Shown here: piece after piece, positions 17,879 to 26,261 of the stretch
Position numbering within the stretch: position 1 is the first letter of the stretch
Layout: the number at the start of each line of letters is the position of its first letter
Origin: an uncultured Desulfobulbaceae bacterium
GTDB lineage: Bacteria > Desulfobacterota > Desulfobulbia > Desulfobulbales > BM004
DNA length: 36,608 bases
Assembly (NCBI GenBank): GCA_945787325.1
Contig: CALZHP010000024.1
Location: 1 to 36,608 of the forward strand
Direction: 5' to 3'
The notes under the pieces: model-generated
What the model was told of the DNA's origin: nothing
Seen by the model: the letters and a program-made list of their open reading frames with translations, nothing else
The model's database searches: none
Position numbers and translations under genes: made by a program

Positions 17879-18150
17879 TTTTTTAGACTTTTTCGTTTAT
17901 ATAGAAAGATGAAAAAAGTTTGCCTAAATATATTTCAGCTACTAATTCTGGTATTACGATCTTTCTGACTAGATAATAACTTGATATCAAATAATATTTC
18001 AAGAAACTTCAAGAGTTTTGAAATGTCCCAGCAGAACTATGTGATAAATGTTGTCATACATTAGCCGTTGTGTTATCTGGATGTACTCAATTTTTTCTAA
18101 TAAAATATGTTGAATGAAATCACTATAATTACTTGAAACAGGAACTAAAC

Positions 18151-18975
18151 ATGACTCAAAATACATTCAAACATTCAAAGCTTGATCATCAGGATATCTT
18201 AAAGGTGATATTTCATCCTCGTAAGGAGAATTTTACAGAAACCACTTCTGGAGCGTTGAGAATAGATATTCCGGTGGAAAAAGACATCAATATTGGAGCC
18301 AGTTATTTTATGGCCGGAAAATCCGATCCAAATATTCTTTATTTTCATGGCAATGGTGAGATTGCAGCAGATTACGACACAATTGGCCCCATGTATAATG
18401 ACAACGGTATGAGCCTACTTGCCGTCGATTATCGTGGATATGGAAGAAGCGATGGCAACCCGACAGTTACATCCATGATCAGTGATGCCCATGTGATCTT
18501 CACGAGTGTTTGTGATTGGCTGCAAAAAGAAGATCGGACGGGGCCGCTGATTGTTATGGGGCGATCTCTTGGTTGTGTGAGTGCCCTAGAAATTGCGGCA
18601 GTATTCCAGGAAGAGATCACGGCTCTTATAATTGAAAGCGGTTTTTCCACAACGCTTCCCTTGCTGCAGACTCTCGGTGTAGACACTTATTCGTTGGGAA
18701 TTACCGAAGCGGATGGATTTAATAATTTACAGAAGATATCTGGTTTTTTAAAACCGGTATTTATTATTCATGCCCAATATGATCAATTAATACCAATACC
18801 TAATGCCGAAATGCTCCAAGCGCAATGTCCGGCAAGGAACAAGCAATTTCAGGTAGTCCCTGGTGCGGATCACAACTCGTTGATATCCATGGGAGGCCAG
18901 CTTTATTTTGAAGCGATTAAAATGTTTCTAGACAAGGTCCAGCAAAAAAGAGGCAGGAAACGCTACAGAAAATAA
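18151..18975 (+). CDS. Alpha/beta hydrolase (BEM46/ABHD-like serine hydrolase)
   Basis: A 274-residue cytoplasmic hydrolase. It shows the oxyanion motif FHGNGEIAADY, the DYRGYGRSDG strand, the nucleophile elbow GRSLGC (Ser), the acid in HAQYDQLIP (Asp) and the histidine in GADHNSL, so the catalytic triad is complete. The pattern is that of the ABHD13/BEM46 group of esterases or peptidase-like hydrolases; the substrate is unknown. I start at ATG 18151 rather than at a TTG 18 bp upstream, because a TATAAT (18124-18129) would put transcription start close to that TTG and agga precedes the ATG. A strong terminator follows the stop. Confidence 0.85.
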   Translation: MTQNTFKHSKLDHQDILKVIFHPRKENFTETTSGALRIDIPVEKDINIGASYFMAGKSDPNILYFHGNGEIAADYDTIGPMYNDNGMSLLAVDYRGYGRSDGNPTVTSMISDAHVIFTSVCDWLQKEDRTGPLIVMGRSLGCVSALEIAAVFQEEITALIIESGFSTTLPLLQTLGVDTYSLGITEADGFNNLQKISGFLKPVFIIHAQYDQLIPIPNAEMLQAQCPARNKQFQVVPGADHNSLISMGGQLYFEAIKMFLDKVQQKRGRKRYRK

Positions 18976-18991
18976 AATACTAATAGCAAAT

Positions 18992-19024
18992 AAAAAAGCA
19001 GGCTTCAAACACCTGCTTTTTTTT
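18992..19024. terminator. Bidirectional Rho-independent terminator
   Basis: AAAAAAGCAGG (18992-19002) pairs with CCTGCTTTTTT (19012-19022) around a 9-nt loop. T-runs lie on both strands. It separates the convergent hydrolase and secreted-protein genes and can stop both. Confidence 0.9.
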
Positions 19025-19045
19025 ATCGATTATTGCTGCTACCTG

Positions 19046-19750
19046 CTAGAATATCCATTTTAATTTCATGGTTAACAACCAATCAGGGGTCAGTTGCTCG
19101 TCAATTTCGTCGTAATAAACAGGTACACCGCCTTCAACTTCCATTTGGTGGCTATCATGCATAAGATTAAGGCCTACCAGAAGATCAACTCTTGAATTTT
19201 GTTCATTCACACCGATATCAGCTGAAGTGCCTGGAATCAGGTCTTGTGCAATTGTGCCATTTTGTTTGTGCCATTTGCCACCCAAATTTATGGTAGTTGT
19301 TATTCCGTTATTCCACAAACTGCTGAGCCACATTTTAATTTTAACACTGTTATTCATATACACTTCGCCTGCTTTTTCTAAGAGCAGGTTGTCTTCAATA
19401 CTTCCACCCCACAGCCATTTATGGTGATTTTTACTAAATCCAAACTCAGTTTCAATTTGCTGTTTTCGTATAAAGGAGGGGCCATGGTTTTTTTCAGTTT
19501 CAATTGCAGCATCATCGCTATTGCTGCTGAATAAAGAATTAATTCTTTTGCCCGCTAAATAGAAACGGTTGCCGGTTACTGATGCAGTTGATGTATTCGT
19601 GTGGTTATTGTCGAGGGAAGTGCCTTGTGAGGCCGCTGGTGTTGGAATTACAAATGCATGCGCGGAATTAACCACAACAGGAACAATTGAAAATGTTGCG
19701 ATAATAAGCAAGCTGGAAATAAATGGGGTGATTTTTTTTTGCATGCACAT
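19046..19750 (-). CDS. Exported protein, possible outer-membrane beta-barrel, under a GEMM-like riboswitch
   Basis: A 234-residue protein with a clear signal peptide (about 33 residues, ending in SAHA). The mature part starts with a polar, Thr/Ser/Asn-rich region, then alternating strands of short hydrophobic/polar pattern (RVDLLVGLNLMHDSH, WLLTMKLKWIF). The C-terminal Phe, with aromatic residue spacing before it, is the usual signal for outer-membrane barrel assembly. With about eight candidate strands it could be a small barrel. No named family is recognised. ATG 19750 has aggaggtg upstream. The roughly 140-nt leader holds a probable c-di-GMP-class riboswitch, so expression probably follows the cellular cyclic-dinucleotide level. 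Confidence 0.7.
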   Translation of the reverse strand: MCMQKKITPFISSLLIIATFSIVPVVVNSAHAFVIPTPAASQGTSLDNNHTNTSTASVTGNRFYLAGKRINSLFSSNSDDAAIETEKNHGPSFIRKQQIETEFGFSKNHHKWLWGGSIEDNLLLEKAGEVYMNNSVKIKMWLSSLWNNGITTTINLGGKWHKQNGTIAQDLIPGTSADIGVNEQNSRVDLLVGLNLMHDSHQMEVEGGVPVYYDEIDEQLTPDWLLTMKLKWIF

Positions 19751-19804
19751 AACGGCACCTCCTGTTGCGTGTGACGTTGTGCGGATCCAAACACCTCTTG
19801 TGTT

Positions 19805-19905
19805 GTTCCGCTCGGTAGCCCCGCTGCCATGTCCTCATAACTGCTCAGGATTTAGGCCGGTTGCTTTGTTTGTCATCCTTTAGGATTGGTCAATTTATTC
19901 GAGCA
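19805..19905 (-). promoter_or_regulatory. Candidate GEMM (c-di-GMP-I / cGAMP class) riboswitch
   Basis: Read on the minus strand, the leader has CAAAGCaaccGGCCTAA followed about 20 nt later by ATGGCAGCGGGGCTACCG. These match the conserved 3' half of the GEMM aptamer, CAAAGC..GGCCUAA and the GGUAGC-GGGGUUACC stem, closely. The 5' half is a shorter hairpin, GACCAATCC-TAAA-GGATGAC, which sits where the tetraloop-capped helix should be but is more diverged than usual. A second hairpin (AACACaagagGTGTT, about 19791-19805) lies between the aptamer and the ribosome-binding site and could be the expression platform. The ligand (c-di-GMP or cGAMP) cannot be told by eye. Limits are approximate. Confidence 0.65.
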
Positions 19906-20143
19906 GGTTAATTGGTCAATTCGTTAATCTTTGTATAATAATTCAGCAAAAAGCGGGCCAGATATTCGAAGAATGACGTCTATGTTTTGTGTAATGATTA
20001 CAGCTTATTGAGTAATCAATTTATTTCTCAATAATTTCAAATGTAAACAGTGTGTCCTTTGTAATAAAAACAACAAACAATAGAGTAAAATAAGTTTACC
20101 TAGAAAACGATAATTACATGTAAAAAATGTATTATTACACAGA

Positions 20144-20176
20144 TAAAAAAAATCCCCTTGCTGACAAGGGGATTTT
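20144..20176 (-). terminator. Rho-independent terminator of the CBS-domain gene
   Basis: A perfect 12-bp inverted repeat, AAAATCCCCTTG (20149-20160) and CAAGGGGATTTT (20165-20176), with a 4-nt loop. On the minus strand it is followed by a run of Ts, 31 bp after the stop codon of the CBS gene. Confidence 0.9.
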
Positions 20177-20206
20177 GAACCATGAACAAAGTTTGCAAAA
20201 AAAACC

Positions 20207-20638
20207 TTAAGCGCAACCTCCTTCCTTTTTTAACAGACGGTGAGTGAGTTTGAGGAAGTCTGCCTCAGTTACGATGCCAACAAGTTTAGTGTCTTTTACA
20301 ACCGGCAAGCAGCCGTATTTGTTTTCAAGCAGGATTGGAATTACTTCGCAAAGATCCATTTCAGGTTCCACCGAGATGACATTTCTCTGCATAACCTCTT
20401 TGATGGCAATCTGCCGGTCGAGCTCATTTTGTTCACGTTCGTCCGGGTCGGCAAGCAAAGAAATTGTATGGGCTAAGAGGTCACGGTGTGTCAGAAGTCC
20501 AATAAATTTGTCATCATCATCAACAATTGGAATATGCCTGATGTGTTTGAGCTTCATGAGAAAGCGGACAAGCGCAAGGGATTGTGATTCTGTTAGAACA
20601 AAAACTTCCGTAGTCATAATGTCTTTAACTTTGAGCAT
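20207..20638 (-). CDS. Two-CBS-domain protein
   Basis: A 143-residue cytoplasmic protein made of two CBS motifs. The first has DIMTTEVFVLTESQSLALVRFLM and HIPIVDDDDKFIGLLTHRDLL (residues about 6-60); the second has EVMQRNVISVEPEMDL and CLPVVKDTKLVGIVTEADFL (about 80-135). A Bateman module of this kind binds adenosyl ligands such as AMP, ATP or SAM, and usually regulates a partner protein. I chose ATG 20638, with gggag 6 bp upstream; longer starts add an unlikely hydrophobic leader. It ends in a short Cys-containing tail (KKEGGCA). It stands alone, with its own terminator. A second CBS protein is encoded at 24544-24969. Confidence 0.86.
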   Translation of the reverse strand: MLKVKDIMTTEVFVLTESQSLALVRFLMKLKHIRHIPIVDDDDKFIGLLTHRDLLAHTISLLADPDEREQNELDRQIAIKEVMQRNVISVEPEMDLCEVIPILLENKYGCLPVVKDTKLVGIVTEADFLKLTHRLLKKEGGCA

Positions 20639-20926
20639 GCTTTCTCCCATAATATTATACCGACTGGATATTATCAGGTATTCATTTGATATGTATAATG
20701 AAAATTTGATATTTAATGTTAAAACACTATGTAGCGTACTTAGTGCAAAAGTCAAGAACAGAAAAGCATAAGCACCAAAACTTTCATACGAAACAACTTA
20801 GGAATTCAGCATTTCATCTAACTTTGAATTAATAGTTTGGTTGTTAAAATATTGGCATTATAATTATAGCTATTGCTTATCAATGATAAATAACATGAAA
20901 TAATCAAATAAATAAGGATATTCATT

Positions 20927-21451
20927 ATGAAGAACACAGCATTTTACTTATTACTTATTTTGGGTTTCATCACCTCCGGCTGTGTAAGAATTCCCAACGA
21001 TATACAGGCTGTCAGCGGTTTTAAACTGGAGAGATACCTTGGCAGTTGGTATGAAATTGCCAGATTAGACCACTCTTTTGAAAGAGGTCTCAATAACATC
21101 TCCGCAACTTATACAGCGCGTGATGATGGTGGTATATCTGTTATAAACAAGGGGTTTGATGAGGGTAAGGGAGTATGGAAGGAAGCTAAAGGAAAAGCAT
21201 ATTTTGTAGCAAGACCGGATATCGGGAGGTTGAAGGTATCATTTTTCGGTCCTTTTTATGGCGGTTATAATATCATTGCTCTTGATAAGAAAAACTATTC
21301 ATATTCAATGGTTTGCGGCCCCGATAGATCGTATCTGTGGATACTTGCCCGCAACATGAAACTGGAACAGAACATATTATCTGAATTGATAGAAAAAGCA
21401 GAAGGATTAGGTTTTAAAACCGAAAATTTGATATATGTCGATCATAACTAA
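20927..21451 (+). CDS. blc: Lipocalin-family lipoprotein, Blc-like
   Basis: A 174-residue lipoprotein of the Blc/apolipoprotein D lipocalin family. The signal peptide ends in a lipobox ITSGC (Cys19), so the protein is lipid-anchored, most likely in the outer membrane. The lipocalin fingerprint GSWYEIARLDHSFE (residues about 40-53) and the following conserved strands (YTARDDGGISVINKGFD, GKAYFVARPD, LKVSFFGPFYGGYNIIALD, YLWILAR) are all present. Length is normal. It binds hydrophobic ligands such as lysophospholipids and is induced by envelope stress in E. coli. The ATG has a weak AAGGA-like site. Confidence 0.88.
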   Translation: MKNTAFYLLLILGFITSGCVRIPNDIQAVSGFKLERYLGSWYEIARLDHSFERGLNNISATYTARDDGGISVINKGFDEGKGVWKEAKGKAYFVARPDIGRLKVSFFGPFYGGYNIIALDKKNYSYSMVCGPDRSYLWILARNMKLEQNILSELIEKAEGLGFKTENLIYVDHN

Positions 21452-21593
21452 TGAATTTATCCTGCATCTTAATCATAATGAGTTGTTTTTTTATCGATTA
21501 TTAAATAAGATAGGCTACCGTCAACATTGGCAATGTAGGCAATGCCCTTTTAAAGTCTTCACGAAACCGTCTATCGAAAGATTTACTCTGTGA

Positions 21594-23375
21594 GTGAAAA
21601 AAAATATGACTGAAAACCTTCAGGATAAACAAATAGTCGCGAAGGATAGCTATCAGAATCTGACCAATGCTACAATCATGATAGTGGACGATGAAACGAC
21701 CACTATGGATGTCGTGCAAACCTATCTTGAAGATGTCGGGTATCGTGATTTTGTTCAGGTTGAAGATTCCACCCGGGCAATGAAAGTCCTTGAAGAGACC
21801 AATCCCGGTATATTGCTGCTAGATCTATTGATGCCAATTGTTTCTGGTTTTGAAATACTTGCAGCAATTCGTCAACATCCCAGGTATAAACGTTTGCCAG
21901 TTATCATTCTTACCTCGTTAACCGATCCAGAAAACAAGCTAAAGGCTTTGGATCTTGGTGCAACCGATTTTCTTACCAAACCTGTCGATCCAAGTGAGTT
22001 GGGTTTACGTGTGCGTAATACGTTGGCTGCTAAAGCCTACCTTGATCAACTGGTATATTATGACCCTCTTACCAGTCTGCCCAATAGACAAATGTTCCTG
22101 GAACATTTTGCTTTGGAATTGAAAAAGGCGAAACGTTACAAAGAACAACTGGCTTTGATGAACATCGAGTTGGACTATTTTGACAGAATCAATGATACCA
22201 TGGGGCTTGCCGCGGGAGACGAAGTGCTGCGTCTTATTGCAGAACGTATCCAGACCGGTGTCCGTGATGTTGATTTCCTCTGCCGTTCAACGAGCGAGGG
22301 CGATAAGGTCATGGACCTGTTCCGGATTGAAGGCAGCGTGTTCTCGCTACTTTTGTATCGTATCAATAGTTCTGATAGTGCTGCTTTGGTGGCCGAACGG
22401 CTCATAAAATCGATCCGAGAACCCTTGCAGGTTCAGGGAGAGGATGTTTACGTAAAGGCAAGTATTGGAATCTCAGTTTATCCTTCTGAAGGAGATACTT
22501 GTGATAAACTTTTAAGGTTGGCTTCCAGCGCCAAGGATTACATAAAGAACAGGGGCGGTGATTCATTTCAGTTTTATTCTAATGATATTAACGAGTTGTA
22601 TGAAAACCGCCGCAGCATAGAATCCAAGTTGCGTCAGGCACTGGAGTATGACCAGTTCAGTCTGCACTATCAGCCGCAGGTGGATTTCGAAACGGGAGTC
22701 ATTAAAGGGGTAGAGGCACTTCTACGCTGGGATTCAGCTGACATGTCGGTATCCCCGGACGAACTTGTACCTGTTGCTGAGGAAACCGGACTCATCGTTC
22801 CAATTGGTGAGTGGGTCCTAAATAAGGCCTTTGCACAGTTGGCTGAATGGCACAAGGAAGACAGGGTTCCCATTAGTATGAGCGTTAACCTGTCGGCTAA
22901 ACAGTTTAGGGATAAAGACTTCTTCAACATCGTTAAGCGGACTATCGACAATAGCAGTATAGACCCAAAATATCTGACCTTGGAAATTACTGAAAGCCTG
23001 CTGCTGGATGATATTGAAAATAAGAGCAAATTACTGCAGCGTTTCAAAGACATGGGCCTTAAACTAGCCATTGACGATTTCGGCACAGGATATGCCTCGA
23101 TGACCTATCTCAGCAAGCTGCCGGTGGATGAGCTGAAGATTGACAGGTCCTTTATATTAAACCTGCCCGGTGATAAATATTGCAGCGCCATTGTTTCAAC
23201 GATTATTTACTTGTCGGAAAGTCTGGGATTGCGAACTGTTGCAGAAGGAGTTGAGACAAGGGAACAGTTTCAATATCTGCAGGACATCAATTGTGATCTG
23301 TACCAGGGATTTTTATTCAGTAAGCCGCTCAAAACCCATGAAATGTTAAAAGTTATTCCCATCAAACCTTTGTAG
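21594..23375 (+). CDS. Response regulator with degenerate GGDEF and intact EAL domains (probable c-di-GMP phosphodiesterase)
   Basis: A 593-residue soluble signalling protein. A REC domain spans about residues 25-145, with the phospho-acceptor Asp in LLLDLLMP (about residue 77) and a Lys in TKPVD. A GGDEF-type domain (about 150-315) has the site written FRIEGSVF where GGDEF should be (about 244-250), so cyclase activity is almost certainly lost. The EAL domain (about 330-590) has all its metal and catalytic motifs: EALLRW, NLSAKQF, EITES, DDFGTGYAS, KIDRSFI and AEGVET. The output should therefore be c-di-GMP hydrolysis to pGpG, controlled by phosphorylation. The partner histidine kinase is not in view. 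GTG 21594 is the start used here; ATG 21606 is equally possible. It stands alone, convergent with the propeller gene. Confidence 0.93.
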   Translation: MKKNMTENLQDKQIVAKDSYQNLTNATIMIVDDETTTMDVVQTYLEDVGYRDFVQVEDSTRAMKVLEETNPGILLLDLLMPIVSGFEILAAIRQHPRYKRLPVIILTSLTDPENKLKALDLGATDFLTKPVDPSELGLRVRNTLAAKAYLDQLVYYDPLTSLPNRQMFLEHFALELKKAKRYKEQLALMNIELDYFDRINDTMGLAAGDEVLRLIAERIQTGVRDVDFLCRSTSEGDKVMDLFRIEGSVFSLLLYRINSSDSAALVAERLIKSIREPLQVQGEDVYVKASIGISVYPSEGDTCDKLLRLASSAKDYIKNRGGDSFQFYSNDINELYENRRSIESKLRQALEYDQFSLHYQPQVDFETGVIKGVEALLRWDSADMSVSPDELVPVAEETGLIVPIGEWVLNKAFAQLAEWHKEDRVPISMSVNLSAKQFRDKDFFNIVKRTIDNSSIDPKYLTLEITESLLLDDIENKSKLLQRFKDMGLKLAIDDFGTGYASMTYLSKLPVDELKIDRSFILNLPGDKYCSAIVSTIIYLSESLGLRTVAEGVETREQFQYLQDINCDLYQGFLFSKPLKTHEMLKVIPIKPL

Positions 23376-23385
23376 CTATAAATAG

Positions 23386-24354
23386 CTAAGGTCTTACCGC
23401 GACTCCGTGCGGTTCTTTTCCTACAGGTATAACGGTAATTACTGTGTCACTTTCAGTATCGATAACCGAGACACTGTTGCTGTTTCTGTTAACAACATAG
23501 AGATACTTGCCGTCTTGGGTGAGAGCTATTATATCCGGACTCTGGCCCACAGATATAGTGGATGTTACTTTTTTCAAGAGGGTACTAATTTTGGCTATCT
23601 TGTTTTCTTCCCGTAAGGATACGTATATATATTTTCCTTCGGGACCCATGACCATCCCATGAACATCTTTGCCCGCAGGTACCCTGGCGATTATAGAATT
23701 ATTGATGGTATCAATTACCGAAACCGTATTTTCCTTTCCTTCCGTGATATATAACATCCGGCCGTCGTGAGAAAGCCCGAGGCCCATCGCACCCATACCA
23801 GCTGGAATTGTCTCTGTGACCTGGTGTGTTGATGTGTTAATCACAGAGATACTTCCGGAGCCACCATTGCTCACATATGCTTTCTTACCGTCATGACTGA
23901 ATAGTACCAAGGCTGGGGCTATACCCACTTTGATGGTGTTCAGGACCTTGTTGGATTCGGTTTGAACAATAGTAACATCATTGGAACCGGGGTTTGCCAC
24001 CCACAATTCCTTGCCGCTTGGAGAGATTGTAGGACCATGCGCCTTAGTGCCGCAGAGGATTGTATCGATATGCGTATGGTTTTTCGCATCGATTACGCTT
24101 ACGGCGTTTGAACCTACATTGGCTATATATGCACGACTGCCATCGTGACTGAAGGATATATTATGCGGAGTCTTTCCATAACTTGGAATTGTAGCTTGTA
24201 CTTTATTGCTGCCAATATTGATTATCGAAATTGTATCGTCACCCTGGTTAGAGACCCAGACTTCATGCGCAAAGGCAGTAATCGGAGATATAACTGCTGA
24301 AATTACCAAAAATAAACAGACAAAAGACGTCATCATGAAATATAACTTTTTCAT
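23386..24354 (-). CDS. Secreted YVTN/YncE-type beta-propeller protein
   Basis: A 322-residue exported protein (signal peptide MKKLYFMM... to AFAHE). It is built of seven or so repeats of about 42 residues with the pattern VxVIDTxxxxVxxTIPVGxxPHGxxxSHDGxxxYVxNxGxNxxS. This is the YVTN-family propeller (YncE-like, also seen in surface-layer and copper-type enzymes). No lyase or metal-site residues stand out, so a binding role in the periplasm or at the surface is likely. ATG 24354 was chosen because aaggaggt lies 6-7 bp upstream and it begins the signal peptide; a further ATG upstream has no ribosome-binding site. It ends 10 bp from the convergent EAL gene. Confidence 0.85.
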   Translation of the reverse strand: MKKLYFMMTSFVCLFLVISAVISPITAFAHEVWVSNQGDDTISIINIGSNKVQATIPSYGKTPHNISFSHDGSRAYIANVGSNAVSVIDAKNHTHIDTILCGTKAHGPTISPSGKELWVANPGSNDVTIVQTESNKVLNTIKVGIAPALVLFSHDGKKAYVSNGGSGSISVINTSTHQVTETIPAGMGAMGLGLSHDGRMLYITEGKENTVSVIDTINNSIIARVPAGKDVHGMVMGPEGKYIYVSLREENKIAKISTLLKKVTSTISVGQSPDIIALTQDGKYLYVVNRNSNSVSVIDTESDTVITVIPVGKEPHGVAVRP

Positions 24355-24413
24355 ATTGCAACCTCCTTTTTTCAGCATGAATATGTCACATAGGAATATA
24401 AAAAAAGCTAACT

Positions 24414-24542
24414 ATGGCTAAATTAATTGTCAACAAAACATCAGGATGGAATTGGGGAGAGATGATTGAGGTTGATAATCCTTCACTGAGAAACCAGATG
24501 AAAATTCACAACAGGTATTTTGAAATTGGCAACCTTCAATAA
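24414..24542 (+). CDS. Possible 42-residue small protein
   Basis: An ATG-initiated frame on the plus strand encodes MAKLIVNKTSGWNWGEMIEV and 22 more residues, ending at TAA in a gap between two minus-strand genes. The residue mix looks protein-like, not random, but there is no ribosome-binding site within range. It may be a remnant of a longer gene or chance. I do not recognise a family. Confidence 0.25.
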   Translation: MAKLIVNKTSGWNWGEMIEVDNPSLRNQMKIHNRYFEIGNLQ

Positions 24543-24543
24543 T

Positions 24544-24969
24544 TTATATTTCATAGTATTTTAAAAGGTCTACCACTGTAATATCGGCCAGTATGCAGCC
24601 ATTTTCATCCACTACAGCAATTTCTTTTGCTCCCGTTTTTGCCATACGTTTGAGAACAATGTCAACTGTTTCTTCAGGCAAGGCTTTAACATTGCTGCTG
24701 CTCATGATATGTGACGCTTTTTCAGCTTTTATGCTGCGTAATATGTCTCGGGAATGGACCTTATCGCCATAATGATAGGGGTATAAATGACGCATCAGGG
24801 AACCAATAGTGATTGATCCCAGAAGTTTCTTTTGGTCATCAATAACATATATGAGTCTTGTATGTGGATAACGTACAGCCACTTTAATAACATCACTTAT
24901 GTCACTGCTTTCCAATACACATGGCAGGTCCCGGTCTTTAATGTTTTCCATTACTTCACTTATTTTCAT
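24544..24969 (-). CDS. CBS-domain protein coupled to the antiporter
   Basis: A 141-residue protein with two CBS motifs: LPCVLESSDISDVIKVAV with LIYVIDDQKKLLGSITIGSLM, and VKALPEETVDIVLKRM with EIAVVDENGCILADITVVDLL. These probably form an adenosine-ligand-binding Bateman module. Its ATG lies 4 bp after the antiporter stop on the same strand, with aggtga as ribosome-binding site inside the end of the antiporter gene, so the two are translated in series. It most likely regulates the transporter in response to energy or nucleotide state, which is inference from context. Confidence 0.82.
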   Translation of the reverse strand: MKISEVMENIKDRDLPCVLESSDISDVIKVAVRYPHTRLIYVIDDQKKLLGSITIGSLMRHLYPYHYGDKVHSRDILRSIKAEKASHIMSSSNVKALPEETVDIVLKRMAKTGAKEIAVVDENGCILADITVVDLLKYYEI

Positions 24970-24973
24970 CAGT

Positions 24974-26212
24974 TCACCTGTCAGGACTAGCTTCGCCTGC
25001 TCTGGTAATTGCCCATTTTACCAGAGGTGGCGAGATAATTTCGTTTATGATGATCGAGGCCAACATCGCACTGAGTAACACATCGAATACTTCTACAGGC
25101 ATTATTGGTTCGGCAAGAAATATAAGTCCCAGAGAAAGGCCGGCCTGTGGCAATAGTGTCATGCCAAGGTTTCTATATATCTGAGGTGAAGTATTCGAAA
25201 TTCTGCCTCCAATGAAAGTTCCGCCAAGTTTGCCGATGAAACGCCCGATCAGAAGAACGATACCGAGGAGCGCGGAGGTGGCAAAGACGTTGGTGTCGAA
25301 ATGAGCAGCAGCTAGCGCAAAGAAAAGGCAGAATATTGTCTCCTCGATAATATCAACCTGATGAAATAAATCATCTGCATGTTTCACTTTATTAATTATG
25401 ACAACCCCCATAACCAGATTTGCAAGGAGTGGTGAAAAACCAAAATTGCTAGATAAACCGCTGACCAGAAAGATTACCCCAAGAGTGAGCATCAGGTTTG
25501 TCTCGGGACGTTTCGATGGATCAAGAATATAACTGAAGATGAGCCCACTAATTAGGCCTACTGTGATAGCGCCAGTTATAGTAATAACTCCTTGAAGAAT
25601 AAGGGAGTTATCTGCACTTCCTGATAACAATTGGCCGGCGATGGTAAGAACACCGGAAAAAACGATGATACTTAATGCATCATCCAACGCAACAACGCCA
25701 AGCAAAGTTGTGGTAAGGGGACCTTTTGCTCTGAGTTCATGGACTACCGCCATTGTTGCTGCTGGTGCGGTTGCAACTGAAATGCCTCCCAGGACAAGAA
25801 CTACAGAGATGAAAGTGTTGCTGTTTTCACTAATAAATGGTGGCAGGAAATCTACTGCGACATAAATTGCCAAGGAAGTGCAAACAAAGGCGCCTAATCC
25901 CTGCGCAAAATTTATCCACATAATTTCTTTTCCCAGTATCCGAACTCGGGAAATCAATAAACTTCCGCCTATTGAATACGCAATAAATGCAAGAGCGGTT
26001 TCGGAAGTAAACCCAAAGAGAGTATCTATTTGTTCAGGAGATATTATACCGGTGATTGAAGGTGAGATAAGAAGACCGGTAATAATATACCCGCTTATCC
26101 GAGGCAGACGTAAAAAGTTTGCAGCTATACCGGCGAAATACCCGACAATAAGGATAAGGCCGAGGATAAAAAGAGGATGAATTGATGAAAAGGAAAAAGA
26201 GAGATCATGCAA
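24974..26212 (-). CDS. Cation:proton antiporter, CPA2/KefB-like membrane domain
   Basis: A 412-residue inner-membrane protein with about 12 transmembrane segments. It shows the family's repeat structure (LRLPRISGYIITGLLISPS in the first half) and a conserved acidic pair in VVALDDALSIIVFSGV, the ion-binding DD of CPA2 antiporters. The C-terminal cytoplasmic TrkA-N domain of KefB/KefC is absent, so it is of the short NapA/GerN type. It exchanges Na+ or K+ for protons to control pH or ion content. The CBS gene follows after 4 bp and probably supplies the regulatory domain as a separate chain. Confidence 0.88.
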   Translation of the reverse strand: MHDLSFSFSSIHPLFILGLILIVGYFAGIAANFLRLPRISGYIITGLLISPSITGIISPEQIDTLFGFTSETALAFIAYSIGGSLLISRVRILGKEIMWINFAQGLGAFVCTSLAIYVAVDFLPPFISENSNTFISVVLVLGGISVATAPAATMAVVHELRAKGPLTTTLLGVVALDDALSIIVFSGVLTIAGQLLSGSADNSLILQGVITITGAITVGLISGLIFSYILDPSKRPETNLMLTLGVIFLVSGLSSNFGFSPLLANLVMGVVIINKVKHADDLFHQVDIIEETIFCLFFALAAAHFDTNVFATSALLGIVLLIGRFIGKLGGTFIGGRISNTSPQIYRNLGMTLLPQAGLSLGLIFLAEPIMPVEVFDVLLSAMLASIIINEIISPPLVKWAITRAGEASPDR

Positions 26213-26261
26213 GAGGTCACCGTAAAGAAATTCCTTTGAAACAATTTATTATATTTTTAAA

